DNA from: Oscillospiraceae bacterium
GTDB lineage: Bacteria > Bacillota > Clostridia > Oscillospirales > Oscillospiraceae
Reading direction: 5' to 3'
NCBI GenBank assembly: GCA_910575815.1
Contig: CAJTFN010000001.1
Coordinates: 304,507-368,506 of the forward strand
Length of the DNA: 64,000 nt
Made by a program: the position numbers and the translations under genes. The notes beneath the pieces are model-generated. The model was not told the DNA's origin. It saw only the letters and a list, made by a program, of their open reading frames with translations, and ran no database searches. Every line of letters starts with the position of its first letter. The first letter of the stretch is position 1. Below, one piece after another: positions 6,619 to 15,515 of this stretch.

Positions 6619-7962
6619 ATGATCTTACTGGCAAACGGCAAGCTCATCACCCGGGACCCCAGCGGCGTGGGCTACCTGCCCGACGGCGGCGTGGTCACCG
6701 AGGGCGGAAACATCCTGGAGGTGGGGGAGACCGCCGCGTTGAAGGCCAAATACCCTCAGGCAGAGTTCGTGGACGCCAGGGGAGGGGTCATCATGCCCGG
6801 CCTTATTAACGCCCATACCCACATCTATTCCGCCCTGGCCCGGGGCCTCTCCATCAACGGCTATAACCCCACGAACTTCTACGAAGTGCTGGACGGCCAG
6901 TGGTGGTACATTGACCGTAACCTGGACCTGGCGGCCACCAAGGCTTCCGCCCAGGCTCTGGTCATCGACTCCATCAAGCAGGGCGTCACCACGATTTTTG
7001 ACCACCACGCCTCCTTCTGTGAGATTCCCGGCTCCCTGATGGAGATCGCCGGAGTTACCCGGGAAATGGGTATGCGGGCCTGCCTCTGCTACGAGGTCAG
7101 CGACCGGGATGGGGAGGAGAAGTCCCTCCAGTCCGTACAGGAGAATAAGGACTTCATCGACTATTGCGAAAAGAATCCCTCCGACATGCTGAAGGCCATG
7201 TTCGGCGGCCACGCCCTGTTCACCATTTCCGATCAAACCTTCGACCGGATGACTGCCGCCAACGCCGGCCGCGTGGGCTATCACATCCATGTCTCCGAGG
7301 GCATGAACGATGTCTACGACTCCCTCCAGAATTACGGCCGCCGCCCGGTCCAGCGCCTTCAGGACCACGGCATCCTGGGCTCCAAGACCATTCTGGGCCA
7401 CTGCATCCATGTAAATACCGCGGAAATGGATCTCATTAAAGAGACGGATACCATGTGCGTCAATAACCCCGAGAGCAACATGGGCAACGCCGTGGGCTGC
7501 TCCCCGGTGCTCCAGCTCTATAAGAAGGGCATCCTGGTGGGCCTGGGTACCGACGCCTATACCAACGATATGCTGGAGAGCATCAAAGTGGCCCTGACCA
7601 TCCAGCGGCATAACGCCTGTCTCCCCGGCGTGGGCTGGTGCGAGGTGACGGATATGCTCTTCAAGAACAACGCCAAGATGGCCCGGCGGGCGGGCTTCCC
7701 GGAGATGGGCATGCTGAAAGCCGGAGCGGCGGCGGACGTCATCGTCATGGACTACAAGCCCTTCACGCCGTTCAGCGACGCCAATATTGACGGCCATATG
7801 CTCTTCGGCATGACGGGCCGCCAGTGCCAAACGACCATGATCAACGGCAAAATCCTGATGAAGGACCGCCAGCTCACGGAAATCGACGAAGAAGCCGTCA
7901 ACGCCAAAATCCTGGAGGTTTCCAAGAAGCTCTGGGGCACCCTGAACCACTGCGAATACTAA
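6619..7962 (+). CDS. ssnA: Putative aminohydrolase SsnA
   Basis: Metal-dependent amidohydrolase related to guanine deaminase and chlorohydrolases; in E. coli and gut anaerobes it belongs to the anaerobic purine (urate/xanthine) breakdown genes. The exact reaction is not settled. 447 aa. The metal motif NAHTH is at residues 64-68, followed by HIHVSEG near 225, GHCIHV near 260 and the metal aspartate in GLGTDAY near 315, all expected for the superfamily. The start at 6619 has AAGGAGG 8 nt upstream; an in-frame extension to 6502 would run back through the leader hairpins. ygfK follows in the same direction 345 nt later with a repeat element in between. Confidence 0.92.
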   Translation: MILLANGKLITRDPSGVGYLPDGGVVTEGGNILEVGETAALKAKYPQAEFVDARGGVIMPGLINAHTHIYSALARGLSINGYNPTNFYEVLDGQWWYIDRNLDLAATKASAQALVIDSIKQGVTTIFDHHASFCEIPGSLMEIAGVTREMGMRACLCYEVSDRDGEEKSLQSVQENKDFIDYCEKNPSDMLKAMFGGHALFTISDQTFDRMTAANAGRVGYHIHVSEGMNDVYDSLQNYGRRPVQRLQDHGILGSKTILGHCIHVNTAEMDLIKETDTMCVNNPESNMGNAVGCSPVLQLYKKGILVGLGTDAYTNDMLESIKVALTIQRHNACLPGVGWCEVTDMLFKNNAKMARRAGFPEMGMLKAGAAADVIVMDYKPFTPFSDANIDGHMLFGMTGRQCQTTMINGKILMKDRQLTEIDEEAVNAKILEVSKKLWGTLNHCEY

Positions 7963-8026
7963 AGTACGCAAGGTATCCCCCGCATCTCGCATTTCTGACG
8001 GAAAGGCGCCCTCACAGAACCGCCAT

Positions 8027-8247
8027 CCGATTCATCCGCGAGGCCAGCGGCAGCGAAAAGAGCAGCTGGCCGATTCGATGCAAGCCCAACCCCCGCCCGC
8101 ACCGCGCCGCGGGCAGAAGTCTTGCGTAACAAACCGTCCGTACCCTGCCGCCCCCCGTTTTCTCTCTTCCACCGTGCACGGCGCATTCTCTCTTTTCGCA
8201 AAAGAGAGAATGGGGGGTGCAAAAGGACCAGCCATCTTCATGGCTGA
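8027..8247 (+). repeat. Structured dispersed intergenic repeat, copy A
   Basis: Shares long stretches with 25836-26083. The common parts are CCGATTCAxCC..GGCCAGCG at the left end, ACCGTGCACGGC, TGGGGGGTGCAAA, and CCAGCCATCTTCATGGCTGAA at the right end. This copy has a perfect 13-bp hairpin CATTCTCTCTTTT / AAAAGAGAGAATG (loop CGC). The self-complementary CCGTGCACGG lies before it and the hairpin AGCCAT-CTTC-ATGGCT after it. A C-run near 8152 could pair with the G-run at 8212 as an outer stem. It fills the gap between ssnA and ygfK and contains no reading frame I can support. Confidence 0.75.
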
Positions 8248-8307
8248 ACCCCCACCCCCGCCGGAACGGCGGAGAACCAGCCAGATATTTTTAAGGAGGA
8301 AAAAAGA

Positions 8308-11259
8308 ATGTCCGAACTGATGACCCCCATCCCGTTCCGGGAGTTAATGACCTGGGTAACCGCCGAGTACCAGAAGGAGGGCACCGTTTTCGGCGTCCAT
8401 AAGCCCTACAAGGCGGGCGTAAAAACCCTGCCCATCTTCGGCGAGAAGATTGAAACCCCCTTCGGCCCCGCCGCCGGACCCAATACCCAGCTGGCCCAGA
8501 ATATCATCGCCAGCTATTTCGCCGGTGCCCGGTTCTTTGAGCTGAAAACCGTCCAAAAAATGGACGGCGCGGATTTGGCCACCTGCATCAACCGGCCCTG
8601 CATTTTGGCGGAGGACGAGTGCTACAACTGCGAGTGGTCCACAGAGCTATATGTCCAGCAGGCCTTTGAGGAGTATGTAAAAGCCTGGTGCGCCTGTAAG
8701 CTCATGGCCAAGGTCTACGGCCTGGGCAACCCCGATGCCTTTGTATTCAATATGTCCGTGGGCTACGACCTGGCGGGCATCCAGGGCGAGAAGGTGGACG
8801 GCTTCCTCAACGGCATGATGGACGCCTCCCAAACCCCCATTTTCCAGGAGTGCCTCCGGGTCCTCAAGGAGTTCTTCCCCGCTGAGACCGCCTTCATCGA
8901 CGCCATCACCCCCCGCGTCTCCGGCAGCGTCACCCTCTCCACCCTCCACGGCTGCCCGCCGGATGAGATCGAGCGCATCGCCAGCTACCTGATTGAGAAA
9001 AAGCACCTCCACACCTTCGTCAAGTGCAACCCCACCATCCTGGGCTACGAGACCGCCCGGTCCATTCTGGACGGCATGGGCTACGACTACATCGCCTTTG
9101 ACGACCATCACTTTAACGAGGACCTCCAGTACGCGGATGCGGTGCCCATGTTCCGCCGCCTCCAGGCCCTGGCGGATAAGACCGGCGTGGAGTTCGGCCT
9201 CAAGCTTTCCAATACCTTCCCCGTGGACGTGAAGGGCGGAGAACTGCCCAGCGAGGAAATGTACATGGCGGGCAAGTCCCTCTTCCCCCTGACCACCACC
9301 ATGGCGGCCCGGATTTCCAAGGAGTTCGGCGGCCGCATGCGCATCAGCTACGCCGGCGGCGCGGACGCACTGAACATCGATAAATTGTTCTCCCTGGGCA
9401 TCTGGCCCATCACCATGGCCACCACGGAGCTGAAACCCGGCGGCTACCAGCGCTTCGTTCAGATCGGCGATAAGCTGGATACCCTGGAGTTCAAGCCCTT
9501 CACCGGCGTCGACGTGGCGGGCATCGAGGCCCTGGCACTGGCGGCCCGGTCCGACAAGTACCATGTCAAGGCCGTGAAGCCCCTGCCCCGGCGGAAGCTC
9601 TATGAGAAGGTCCCCCTGCTGGACTGCTTCACCGCTCCCTGTAAGGGCGGCTGCCCCATCGGCCAGGACATCCCCGAGTATATCGAGCTGTGCCGGAAGG
9701 GGGAGTACGCCTCCGCACTAAGGCTCATCTGCGAGAAGAACCCCCTGCCCTTCATCACCGGCACCATCTGCGCCCACCGCTGCCAGACTAAGTGCACCCG
9801 GACCTATTACGATGATTCCGTCCAGATCCGGGCCACCAAGCTGGTGGCCGCGGAGCGGGGCTACGATGAGTACCTGTCCAGGGTGAAGGCTCCGGCCCCC
9901 GCCAACAGCGGCAAAAAGGTGGCCGTCATCGGCGGCGGCCCCACCGGCATGGCAGCGGCCTACTTCGTGGGCCGGGCGGGCATCCCCGTCACCCTTTTCG
10001 AAAAAGCCGATCAGCTGGGCGGCATTGTCCGGCAGGTGATCCCCGGCTTCCGTATCTCGGACGAGGCCATCGACAAGGACGCGGCCCTCATTGCCAGGAT
10101 GGGAGCGGAAATCAAGCTGAACACTCCCGCCCCCTCCGTTGCCGAGCTGAAGGCCCAGGGCTATACCCACATCTTCTTCGCCGTGGGCGCCTGGAAGGCC
10201 GGGCGGCTGGATATCCCCGGCAACGTGGTGCCCGTCATTGGCTGGCTGAAGGATCTGAAGGCCGGTAAGGACATGTCCCTGGGCCACGTGGCCGTCGTCG
10301 GCGGCGGCAACACCGCCATGGACGCCGCCCGGGTGGCGCTCCGGGCCGGGGCCAAGTCCTCCACTCTGGTGTACCGCCGGACGAAGAAGTATATGCCCGC
10401 CGACGCGGAGGAGCTGGAGCTGGCCATTGCCGACGGCGTGAACTTCCTGGAGCTGGTGGCTCCGGTGGAGCAGAAGGACGGCAAGCTCCGCTGCGAGAAG
10501 ATGAAGCTGGGCGAGCCCGACGAGAAGGGCCGCCGGAAGCCGGAGCCCACCGGGGAGTTCGTGGAGATTGACTGCGACACCGTCATCTCCGCTGTAGGCG
10601 AGAAGGTGGAAAGCGAGCTCTTCACCGCCAACGGCGTTCAGGTGGACGCCAAGGGTTTGCCGGACTTTATGACCAATGTGGAGGGCGTCTACGCCGGCGG
10701 CGACGCCATGCGGGGCCCCGCCACAGTGGTAGAGGGCATTGCCGACGCCCAGTGGTTCGCCAACGCTGTCATTGGGGACACCTACAAGTTTGAGATTCCC
10801 GCCAAGGCCATGTCCACCCGGGAGGAGGCCATCGCCAAGAAGGGTGTTCTCTGTGAGTCCGCCAAGTGCGAGGGGGACCGCTGCCTGACTTGCAACGTGG
10901 TGTGCCAGGTCTGCGCCGACGTGTGCCCCAACCGGGCCAATGTGGTTATTGAGCTCCCCGACGGACGGCATGAGATTCTCCACGTGGACCGGATGTGCAA
11001 CGAGTGCGGCAACTGCGCCATCTTCTGCCCCTATGACTCCGCCCCCTACCGGGATAAGTTCACCCTGTTCAAGACCCGGGAGGGCTTTGACGAGAGCGTG
11101 AACAACCAGGGCTTCCTGCCTCTGGGAGGGAACCGGGTGCTGGTCCGCCTGGACGGCAAGGTCTTCGAAGCGAATTTGGACAGCAAGAACGAGCTGCCCG
11201 CCGAGATTGAGGTGTTCATTCTCACGGTGCTGCATCAGTACGCATATCTGCTGGGCTGA
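8308..11259 (+). CDS. ygfK: Putative selenate reductase subunit YgfK (multidomain Fe-S flavoprotein)
   Basis: 983 aa cytosolic iron-sulfur flavoprotein of the YgfK family, part of the selenium/purine gene set and needed for urate breakdown by gut anaerobes; its electron-transfer partner is uncertain. Residues 1-430 resemble dihydroorotate dehydrogenase-like barrels. A GltD-type cysteine region follows near 440-510 (CTAPCKGGCPIG, CAHRCQTKCTR). Two nucleotide-binding folds come next: FAD site VIGGGPTGMAAA near 538 and NAD(P)H site VVGGGNTAMDAA near 661. The C-terminus has ferredoxin-like Cys clusters around 855-910 (CQVCADVCP, CNECGNCAIFCP). The ATG has AAGGAGG 8 nt upstream. No xanthine dehydrogenase, ygeWXY or hydantoinase genes lie next to it here. 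Confidence 0.93.
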   Translation: MSELMTPIPFRELMTWVTAEYQKEGTVFGVHKPYKAGVKTLPIFGEKIETPFGPAAGPNTQLAQNIIASYFAGARFFELKTVQKMDGADLATCINRPCILAEDECYNCEWSTELYVQQAFEEYVKAWCACKLMAKVYGLGNPDAFVFNMSVGYDLAGIQGEKVDGFLNGMMDASQTPIFQECLRVLKEFFPAETAFIDAITPRVSGSVTLSTLHGCPPDEIERIASYLIEKKHLHTFVKCNPTILGYETARSILDGMGYDYIAFDDHHFNEDLQYADAVPMFRRLQALADKTGVEFGLKLSNTFPVDVKGGELPSEEMYMAGKSLFPLTTTMAARISKEFGGRMRISYAGGADALNIDKLFSLGIWPITMATTELKPGGYQRFVQIGDKLDTLEFKPFTGVDVAGIEALALAARSDKYHVKAVKPLPRRKLYEKVPLLDCFTAPCKGGCPIGQDIPEYIELCRKGEYASALRLICEKNPLPFITGTICAHRCQTKCTRTYYDDSVQIRATKLVAAERGYDEYLSRVKAPAPANSGKKVAVIGGGPTGMAAAYFVGRAGIPVTLFEKADQLGGIVRQVIPGFRISDEAIDKDAALIARMGAEIKLNTPAPSVAELKAQGYTHIFFAVGAWKAGRLDIPGNVVPVIGWLKDLKAGKDMSLGHVAVVGGGNTAMDAARVALRAGAKSSTLVYRRTKKYMPADAEELELAIADGVNFLELVAPVEQKDGKLRCEKMKLGEPDEKGRRKPEPTGEFVEIDCDTVISAVGEKVESELFTANGVQVDAKGLPDFMTNVEGVYAGGDAMRGPATVVEGIADAQWFANAVIGDTYKFEIPAKAMSTREEAIAKKGVLCESAKCEGDRCLTCNVVCQVCADVCPNRANVVIELPDGRHEILHVDRMCNECGNCAIFCPYDSAPYRDKFTLFKTREGFDESVNNQGFLPLGGNRVLVRLDGKVFEANLDSKNELPAEIEVFILTVLHQYAYLLG

Positions 11260-11272
11260 GCCCAGTGAATGA

Positions 11273-11325
11273 AGCGGGCATGTTGAACGGTTTTATCAGA
11301 CGGTTCAACATGCCTGCTCTTTTTT
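11273..11325 (+). terminator. Intrinsic terminator of ygfK
   Basis: Long stem AGCGGGCATGTTGAAC / GTTCAACATGCCTGCT (one G-T pair, 10-15-nt loop), followed by CTTTTTT. Confidence 0.85.
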
Positions 11326-11344
11326 GAAAAAGAAACCTGCGTGC

Positions 11345-11570
11345 CGCGGTTGTCAAACACCGCGTAAATCTGGTCCCGGTTCGAGAAAAGGAAGGGGAGG
11401 TCGAAGACCTGGAGCTCTGGAATAAAGCACCCAGGTAAGGGGGCATACAAAGGACCTGTCCATGGCGTCCATCTCGCGGTCTGTGCCCGGCTGGGAGCTG
11501 CTGACGACTTTGATCTCAATAGCGCCGCTGGAGAGTTCGCTGGGTTTTTCCAAAAGCACAACTTGACCTG
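11345..11570 (-). pseudogene. Remnant of a TRAP-transporter solute-binding protein (DctP)
   Basis: Two minus-strand frames hold consecutive pieces of one protein. Around 11470-11570 one reads EKPSELSSGAIEIKVV, SSSQPGTDREM. Around 11350-11425 a shifted frame reads PELQVFDLPFLFSNRDQIYA, VFDNRG. Both match the N-terminal third of periplasmic C4-dicarboxylate/TRAP binding proteins (typical text: GxIEIKVxPSSQLGxxREM and PELQVFDLPFLF). There is no start, signal peptide or remaining two thirds, and no DctQ/DctM genes nearby. I read it as a decayed, frameshifted fragment. Its codon use is less GC-biased than neighbouring genes, which suggests long decay or foreign origin. Confidence 0.6.
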
Positions 11571-11647
11571 AAAGACTATTGGAATTATTTGATAAGATTA
11601 TTCCAAAATTATATCCCAGCAAAATCTCTCGGTAACCTTCCGGAAAA

Positions 11648-11703
11648 CAAGCCTGCCTGATTCGAAAGACGGACAACCGTTTGCTCAAATTAGGCAGGCT
11701 TTC
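11648..11703. terminator. Possible bidirectional terminator behind recG
   Basis: Arms AAGCCTGCCT (11649-11658) and AGGCAGGCTT (11693-11702) pair perfectly around a long loop. TTGTTTT follows on the minus strand (recG side) and TTCGTTA on the plus strand. Confidence 0.45.
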
Positions 11704-11794
11704 GTTATAGATTCAAACGCGATTCCATATGGCGGCCAAGTTCGCTTTGCCGGAGAACCTTTGAAAAAGAGGCTTTCGCAGACCGCTGCCGCCT

Positions 11795-13843
11795 TCAATT
11801 CAACGTATCCACCGCCTCTGCAAACAGCTCCTCCATCCGCTCCGCCGTGGCGGGACAGCTCCGCAGCGCCGGGTCCCGCTCCAGCAGCGCGTCCGCCGCC
11901 GTCTGGGCTTCCCGAAGGAGCTGCGTGTCGCAGCCGATGTCGGCCACCCGCAGCCCGGGCAGCCCGTGCTGCCGCTGGCCGAAGAAATCCCCTGGCCCCC
12001 GGAGGCGCAGATCCTCCTCGGCGATCTGGAAGCCGTCGGTAGTTTTGGTCATGACCTTCAGCCGCCGCCGGGTTTCTTCGTTCCGGCTGTCGGAGACCAG
12101 TACGCAGTAGGATTGCCACGCGCCCCGGCCCACCCGGCCCCGGAGCTGGTGAAGCTGGCTCAGGCCAAAGCGCTCCGCGTTTTCCACCACCATAACGGCG
12201 GCGTTGGGCACGTCCACCCCCACCTCAATGACGGTGGTAGACACCAGGATATCCGTCTCCCGCCGGGAGAAGGCCGCCATTACCGCGTCCTTCTCCCTGG
12301 GCTTCATCTTCCCGTGAACATAGGCCACCCGGAGGTCCGGGAAGACCTCCTGCTGGAGCTTGGCCGCGTACTCTGTCACGGCCTTCCGGTCATCCCCGCC
12401 CTCCTCGCTCTCGGATACCTGGGGGCATACAATATAGGCCTGCCGGCCCTCCTCCACCAACCTCCGCAGAAATTTGTAAATCCGGGGGTGATACCGGCTG
12501 TCCACAAAGGAGGTCTGGACTGGCTGCCGCCCCGGGGGCAGCTGATCGATGACGGACACGTCCAGATCGCCGTACAGAATCAGGGCCAGGGTCCGGGGAA
12601 TGGGGGTCGCGGACATGACCAGGGTGTGGGGGTGGTCTCCCTTTCCCGCCAGGGCCGCCCGCTGAGCGACGCCAAAGCGGTGCTGCTCGTCCGTCACCAC
12701 CAGCCCCAGGCGGTTGTACTCCACGCCGCCGGAGATAAGGGCGTGGGTACCCACCACGAAATCCACCTCTCCCGCCGCCAGGGAGGCGGCCAATATCCGC
12801 TTCTCCTTTGCCGTGTGGGATCCCGTCAGAAGGGCGCAGCGGATTCCCAGGGGCTCCATCAAAGGAGCCAGTCCCTCGTAATGCTGCCGGGCCAGAATTT
12901 CCGTAGGGGCCATCAGGGCGGCCTGACGGCCATTCTTCACGCAGAAATAGACACAGGCGGCGGCCACCATGGTTTTGCCGCTGCCCACATCTCCCTGGCA
13001 AAGGCGGCTCATGGGCCGGCCGGACGCCATATCTCCCAGGGCCTCTTCCACGCAGCGCCTCTGGGCTTCCGTCAGGGTAAAAGGCAGGGCTCCATAAAAG
13101 CCCTCCATGTCCACAGGGCGGAAGGGATCCACCGCCGCCACCTCCCGCCGCTGCCGCAGCCGGCGGAGGCCCAACGTGAAGAGGAACAGCTCCTCAAAAG
13201 CCAGGCGCCGCCGGGCCAGGTCCAAAGCCCCGGCACTCTCGGGAAAGTGGATATTCTCATAAGCGTAGCCGATGCGGCAGAGCTGGTGATTCCGCCGGAT
13301 CTCGTCCGGCAGCACGTCGGGAAGAATGTCGGCGCAGGCATCCAAGCCCTGCCGGATGGACCGGGCGAGGACCAGCTGGCTGACGCCGGCGGTGAGGGGA
13401 TAGACGGGGACAATGCGCCCCGTGACTTCCCGACGTCCTTCAGGCTCCACCACGGGGTTCATCATCCGGCGGCGGGGGGCGTTACCCTCGGCCTTTCCGC
13501 AGAAGATGTAGGTTTCTCCGGTCCGGAGACTGTTTTTCAACCAGGCCTGATTGAAAAAGGTGACGTCCAGCGCCCCGGTCTCGTCCACCGCCCGGACCTT
13601 CACCAAATCCAGACCCTTGCGGATGTGGGAGACCACCGGCGGCGCAGCTACCATGGCGGCCACACAGGCCGTCTCCCCTGGGATCAGCTGGGAAATCCGG
13701 CGGGTTTCAGTGCGGTCCTCGTAACGCCGGGGAAACCAGGAGATCAGATCCCGCAGGGTGAGGATGCCCAGCTTTTCAAGGGCCTTGGCCCGCTGTTCGC
13801 CGACGCCCTTGATATAGCGTACGTCCGTCTTCAAATCCGCCAT
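11795..13843 (-). CDS. recG: ATP-dependent DNA helicase RecG
   Basis: Double-stranded DNA translocase that reverses stalled replication forks and processes recombination intermediates. 682 aa, the usual size. The N-terminal wedge/OB domain (about 1-230) precedes the helicase: Walker A GDVGSGKT near 280, DEQH box (VTDEQHRFGV) near 385, SATPIPRTL, then the C-terminal motifs STTVIEVGVDVPNA, QLHQLRGRVGRG and the RecG TRG-like region FQIAEEDLRLRGPGDFFG. I chose the ATG at 13843 (MADLKTDVRYIKGVGEQRA) with GGAGG just upstream; an extension to 13978 lacks a ribosome site. The nearest gene to its right, folA, faces the same way but is 326 nt off, so recG probably has its own promoter. Confidence 0.95.
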   Translation of the reverse strand: MADLKTDVRYIKGVGEQRAKALEKLGILTLRDLISWFPRRYEDRTETRRISQLIPGETACVAAMVAAPPVVSHIRKGLDLVKVRAVDETGALDVTFFNQAWLKNSLRTGETYIFCGKAEGNAPRRRMMNPVVEPEGRREVTGRIVPVYPLTAGVSQLVLARSIRQGLDACADILPDVLPDEIRRNHQLCRIGYAYENIHFPESAGALDLARRRLAFEELFLFTLGLRRLRQRREVAAVDPFRPVDMEGFYGALPFTLTEAQRRCVEEALGDMASGRPMSRLCQGDVGSGKTMVAAACVYFCVKNGRQAALMAPTEILARQHYEGLAPLMEPLGIRCALLTGSHTAKEKRILAASLAAGEVDFVVGTHALISGGVEYNRLGLVVTDEQHRFGVAQRAALAGKGDHPHTLVMSATPIPRTLALILYGDLDVSVIDQLPPGRQPVQTSFVDSRYHPRIYKFLRRLVEEGRQAYIVCPQVSESEEGGDDRKAVTEYAAKLQQEVFPDLRVAYVHGKMKPREKDAVMAAFSRRETDILVSTTVIEVGVDVPNAAVMVVENAERFGLSQLHQLRGRVGRGAWQSYCVLVSDSRNEETRRRLKVMTKTTDGFQIAEEDLRLRGPGDFFGQRQHGLPGLRVADIGCDTQLLREAQTAADALLERDPALRSCPATAERMEELFAEAVDTLN

Positions 13844-14036
13844 GAGGGACCTCCTCTCCGAATATACGAGTTTGATTATACCCTGGAGACCGGGGAAAAA
13901 CAAGGGCCTTTGGGGGAACGACATTAAAGAGAAGGATCGAGCCATTGTCTCGCTCCCTGCCGGTGTCCCGCACCACAAATACCGGAAGATGCGGAGATGG
14001 AAGATTTGCGAAAAGCGATTGAGCCGGAAACGCGAG

Positions 14037-14074
14037 GAGCCGCATGACGCAAAAGCGTCATGCGGCTCTTTCTT
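14037..14074. terminator. Strong palindromic hairpin between folA and recG
   Basis: Fourteen-bp stem GAGCCGCATGACGC / GCGTCATGCGGCTC with an AAAA loop. The U-run (TTTCTT) is on the plus strand, but both flanking genes run leftward. It can fold in the folA read-through transcript, yet lacks a U-run in that direction. Its role as folA terminator is therefore uncertain. Confidence 0.5.
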
Positions 14075-14169
14075 ACCGGAAAACTTTTATCGGCAGTTCG
14101 CGAATAAGTTTCTCTTGCGTTTCGATCCTGCATAGGCTGTTCAAACAACGCAAGGCCTTCTCCGGTTCC

Positions 14170-14679
14170 TCAACCCGCCAGTTTCGTGTTGACGTACTCC
14201 AGGAACCGGAACCTCAAGCCATTCTCCTCCATCATTTCGCCGGTGGACTCCACCTTCCAGTTGGGCAGCTTGTCCAGATTGGGGAAGAACGTATCAGACT
14301 CCTCCACCTTCGTTTCCACCCGGGTGAGGTACACCCGGTGGCAACGGGAGAGAAGAGCGGCGTAGACACTGCCGCCGCCGATGATCCAAAGGTCCGGGGT
14401 CTCCGGCCCTCCGGCCAGAGTCAGGGCCTTTTCCGGGGAAGTGGCGCCCTCCACCCCTTCCGGCAGGGAGGAGATATCCCGGGTGATGACAATGTTCCGC
14501 CGCCGGGAAAGGGGCTTGCCCTCCGGGAAGGAGTTCAGCGTCAGATGGCCCATGATGACGGTGCCGTCCATGGTCAAGGAGCGAAAGCGGCGCATATCCG
14601 TGGGCAGGGAGAAGAGCAGTCCGCCGTTATGGCCGATGGCCCAGCGCTGGTCCGCGACAACGATAGCGTTCATATCCAT
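14170..14679 (-). CDS. folA: Dihydrofolate reductase
   Basis: Reduces dihydrofolate to tetrahydrofolate with NADPH; target of trimethoprim. 169 aa. Visible family features are the N-terminal strand and AIGHNGGLLFSLPTDMRRF loop (residues 13-31, with the D/P pocket residues), the GTVIMGHLTLNSFP segment, NIVITRD, and the glycine-rich WIIGGGSVYAALL. The position normally Arg/Lys in the GRKT motif reads GHLT here, a mild oddity. It follows thyA with 5 nt between stop and start, and its TGAGGTG ribosome site overlaps the end of thyA, so the two are co-transcribed. ThyA produces the dihydrofolate that FolA recycles. Confidence 0.92.
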   Translation of the reverse strand: MDMNAIVVADQRWAIGHNGGLLFSLPTDMRRFRSLTMDGTVIMGHLTLNSFPEGKPLSRRRNIVITRDISSLPEGVEGATSPEKALTLAGGPETPDLWIIGGGSVYAALLSRCHRVYLTRVETKVEESDTFFPNLDKLPNWKVESTGEMMEENGLRFRFLEYVNTKLAG

Positions 14680-14684
14680 TCACC

Positions 14685-15515
14685 TCATACAGCAACGGGA
14701 ATTTTGTCCTCGAAGGGAGTGGGGTTATAATCTTCCACCTGGAAACTCTCCAGGGTGAAGTCATAGAAATTCGTGACAGCGGGGTCCACGAGAAACCGGG
14801 GAGCCGGAGCTGGGGGCTGGGACAGCATTTTCTCAATCAGGGGCACATGCCGGTCGTAGATATGGGCGTCTGCGATGACGTGGACCAACTGGCCGGGGAT
14901 CAGGCCGCTGGCCTGAGCGAACATGTGGACCAGGACGGCGTACTGGACCACGTTCCAGTTGTTGGCGGTGAGCATGTCCTGGCTTCGCTGATTCAGGATG
15001 GCGTTGAGCTGCCTGCCGGAGACGTTGAACGTCACGGAGTAGGCGCAGGGGTAGAGGCTCATCTCGTGGAGATCCTGAAAATTATAGATATTGGTCAGAA
15101 TACGGCGGGAGGCGGGGTTGTGCTTCAGGTCATAGAGGACCCGGTCCACCTGGTCCATGTCCCCCTCGGGGTAATGGTGCTTCACGCCCAGCTGATAGCC
15201 GTAAGCCTTGCCGATGGAGCCGTCCGGGTCCGCCCATTGGTCCCAGATATGGGCCCCCAGGTCCCGGATGTTGTTGGACTTCTTCTGCCAGATCCAAAGC
15301 AGCTCTTTCACAGCCGTCTTCCAGTAGGTCCGGCGGAGGGTGAGCAAGGGGAATTCCGCCTGGAGATCATAGCGATTGATGACGCAGAATTTTTTCACCG
15401 CGTGGGCGGGCGCGCCGTCCTCCCAGCGTGGGCGGATCTCCTGGCCGGTATCCCAGACGCCGTTGGTCAGGATGTCCCGGCAGTTCTCGGCAAACAGCTG
15501 ATCGGCTTGACTCAT
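14685..15515 (-). CDS. thyA: Thymidylate synthase
   Basis: Methylates dUMP to dTMP using methylene-tetrahydrofolate, releasing dihydrofolate. 276 aa, first gene of a thyA-folA operon. Visible motifs are the dUMP-phosphate arginine region ILTNGVWDTGQEIRPRWEDG, the catalytic-cysteine region reading LYPCAYSVTFNV (Cys near residue 155), then QRSQDMLTANNWNVVQYAVL and HIYDRHV. The ATG at 15515 has TAGGAGG 7 nt upstream; an in-frame extension to 15635 has no ribosome site. Local differences in the substrate-binding loop suggest a somewhat divergent ThyA, but the fold assignment is firm. Confidence 0.93.
   Translation of the reverse strand: MSQADQLFAENCRDILTNGVWDTGQEIRPRWEDGAPAHAVKKFCVINRYDLQAEFPLLTLRRTYWKTAVKELLWIWQKKSNNIRDLGAHIWDQWADPDGSIGKAYGYQLGVKHHYPEGDMDQVDRVLYDLKHNPASRRILTNIYNFQDLHEMSLYPCAYSVTFNVSGRQLNAILNQRSQDMLTANNWNVVQYAVLVHMFAQASGLIPGQLVHVIADAHIYDRHVPLIEKMLSQPPAPAPRFLVDPAVTNFYDFTLESFQVEDYNPTPFEDKIPVAV

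Noticed and set aside
9718-11235. 505-codon minus-strand frame opposite ygfK
   Set aside because: Antisense shadow of the Fe-S flavoprotein gene, no domain pattern.
11966-13927. 653-codon plus-strand frame opposite recG
   Set aside because: Long only because of the high GC content; composition is His/Pro/Gly-rich and recG on the other strand has all helicase motifs.
14037-14074. Hairpin as proof of a plus-strand gene between recG and folA
   Set aside because: The T-run is on the plus strand, but the only plus-strand frame there (13842-14135) has no ribosome site or protein-like content.
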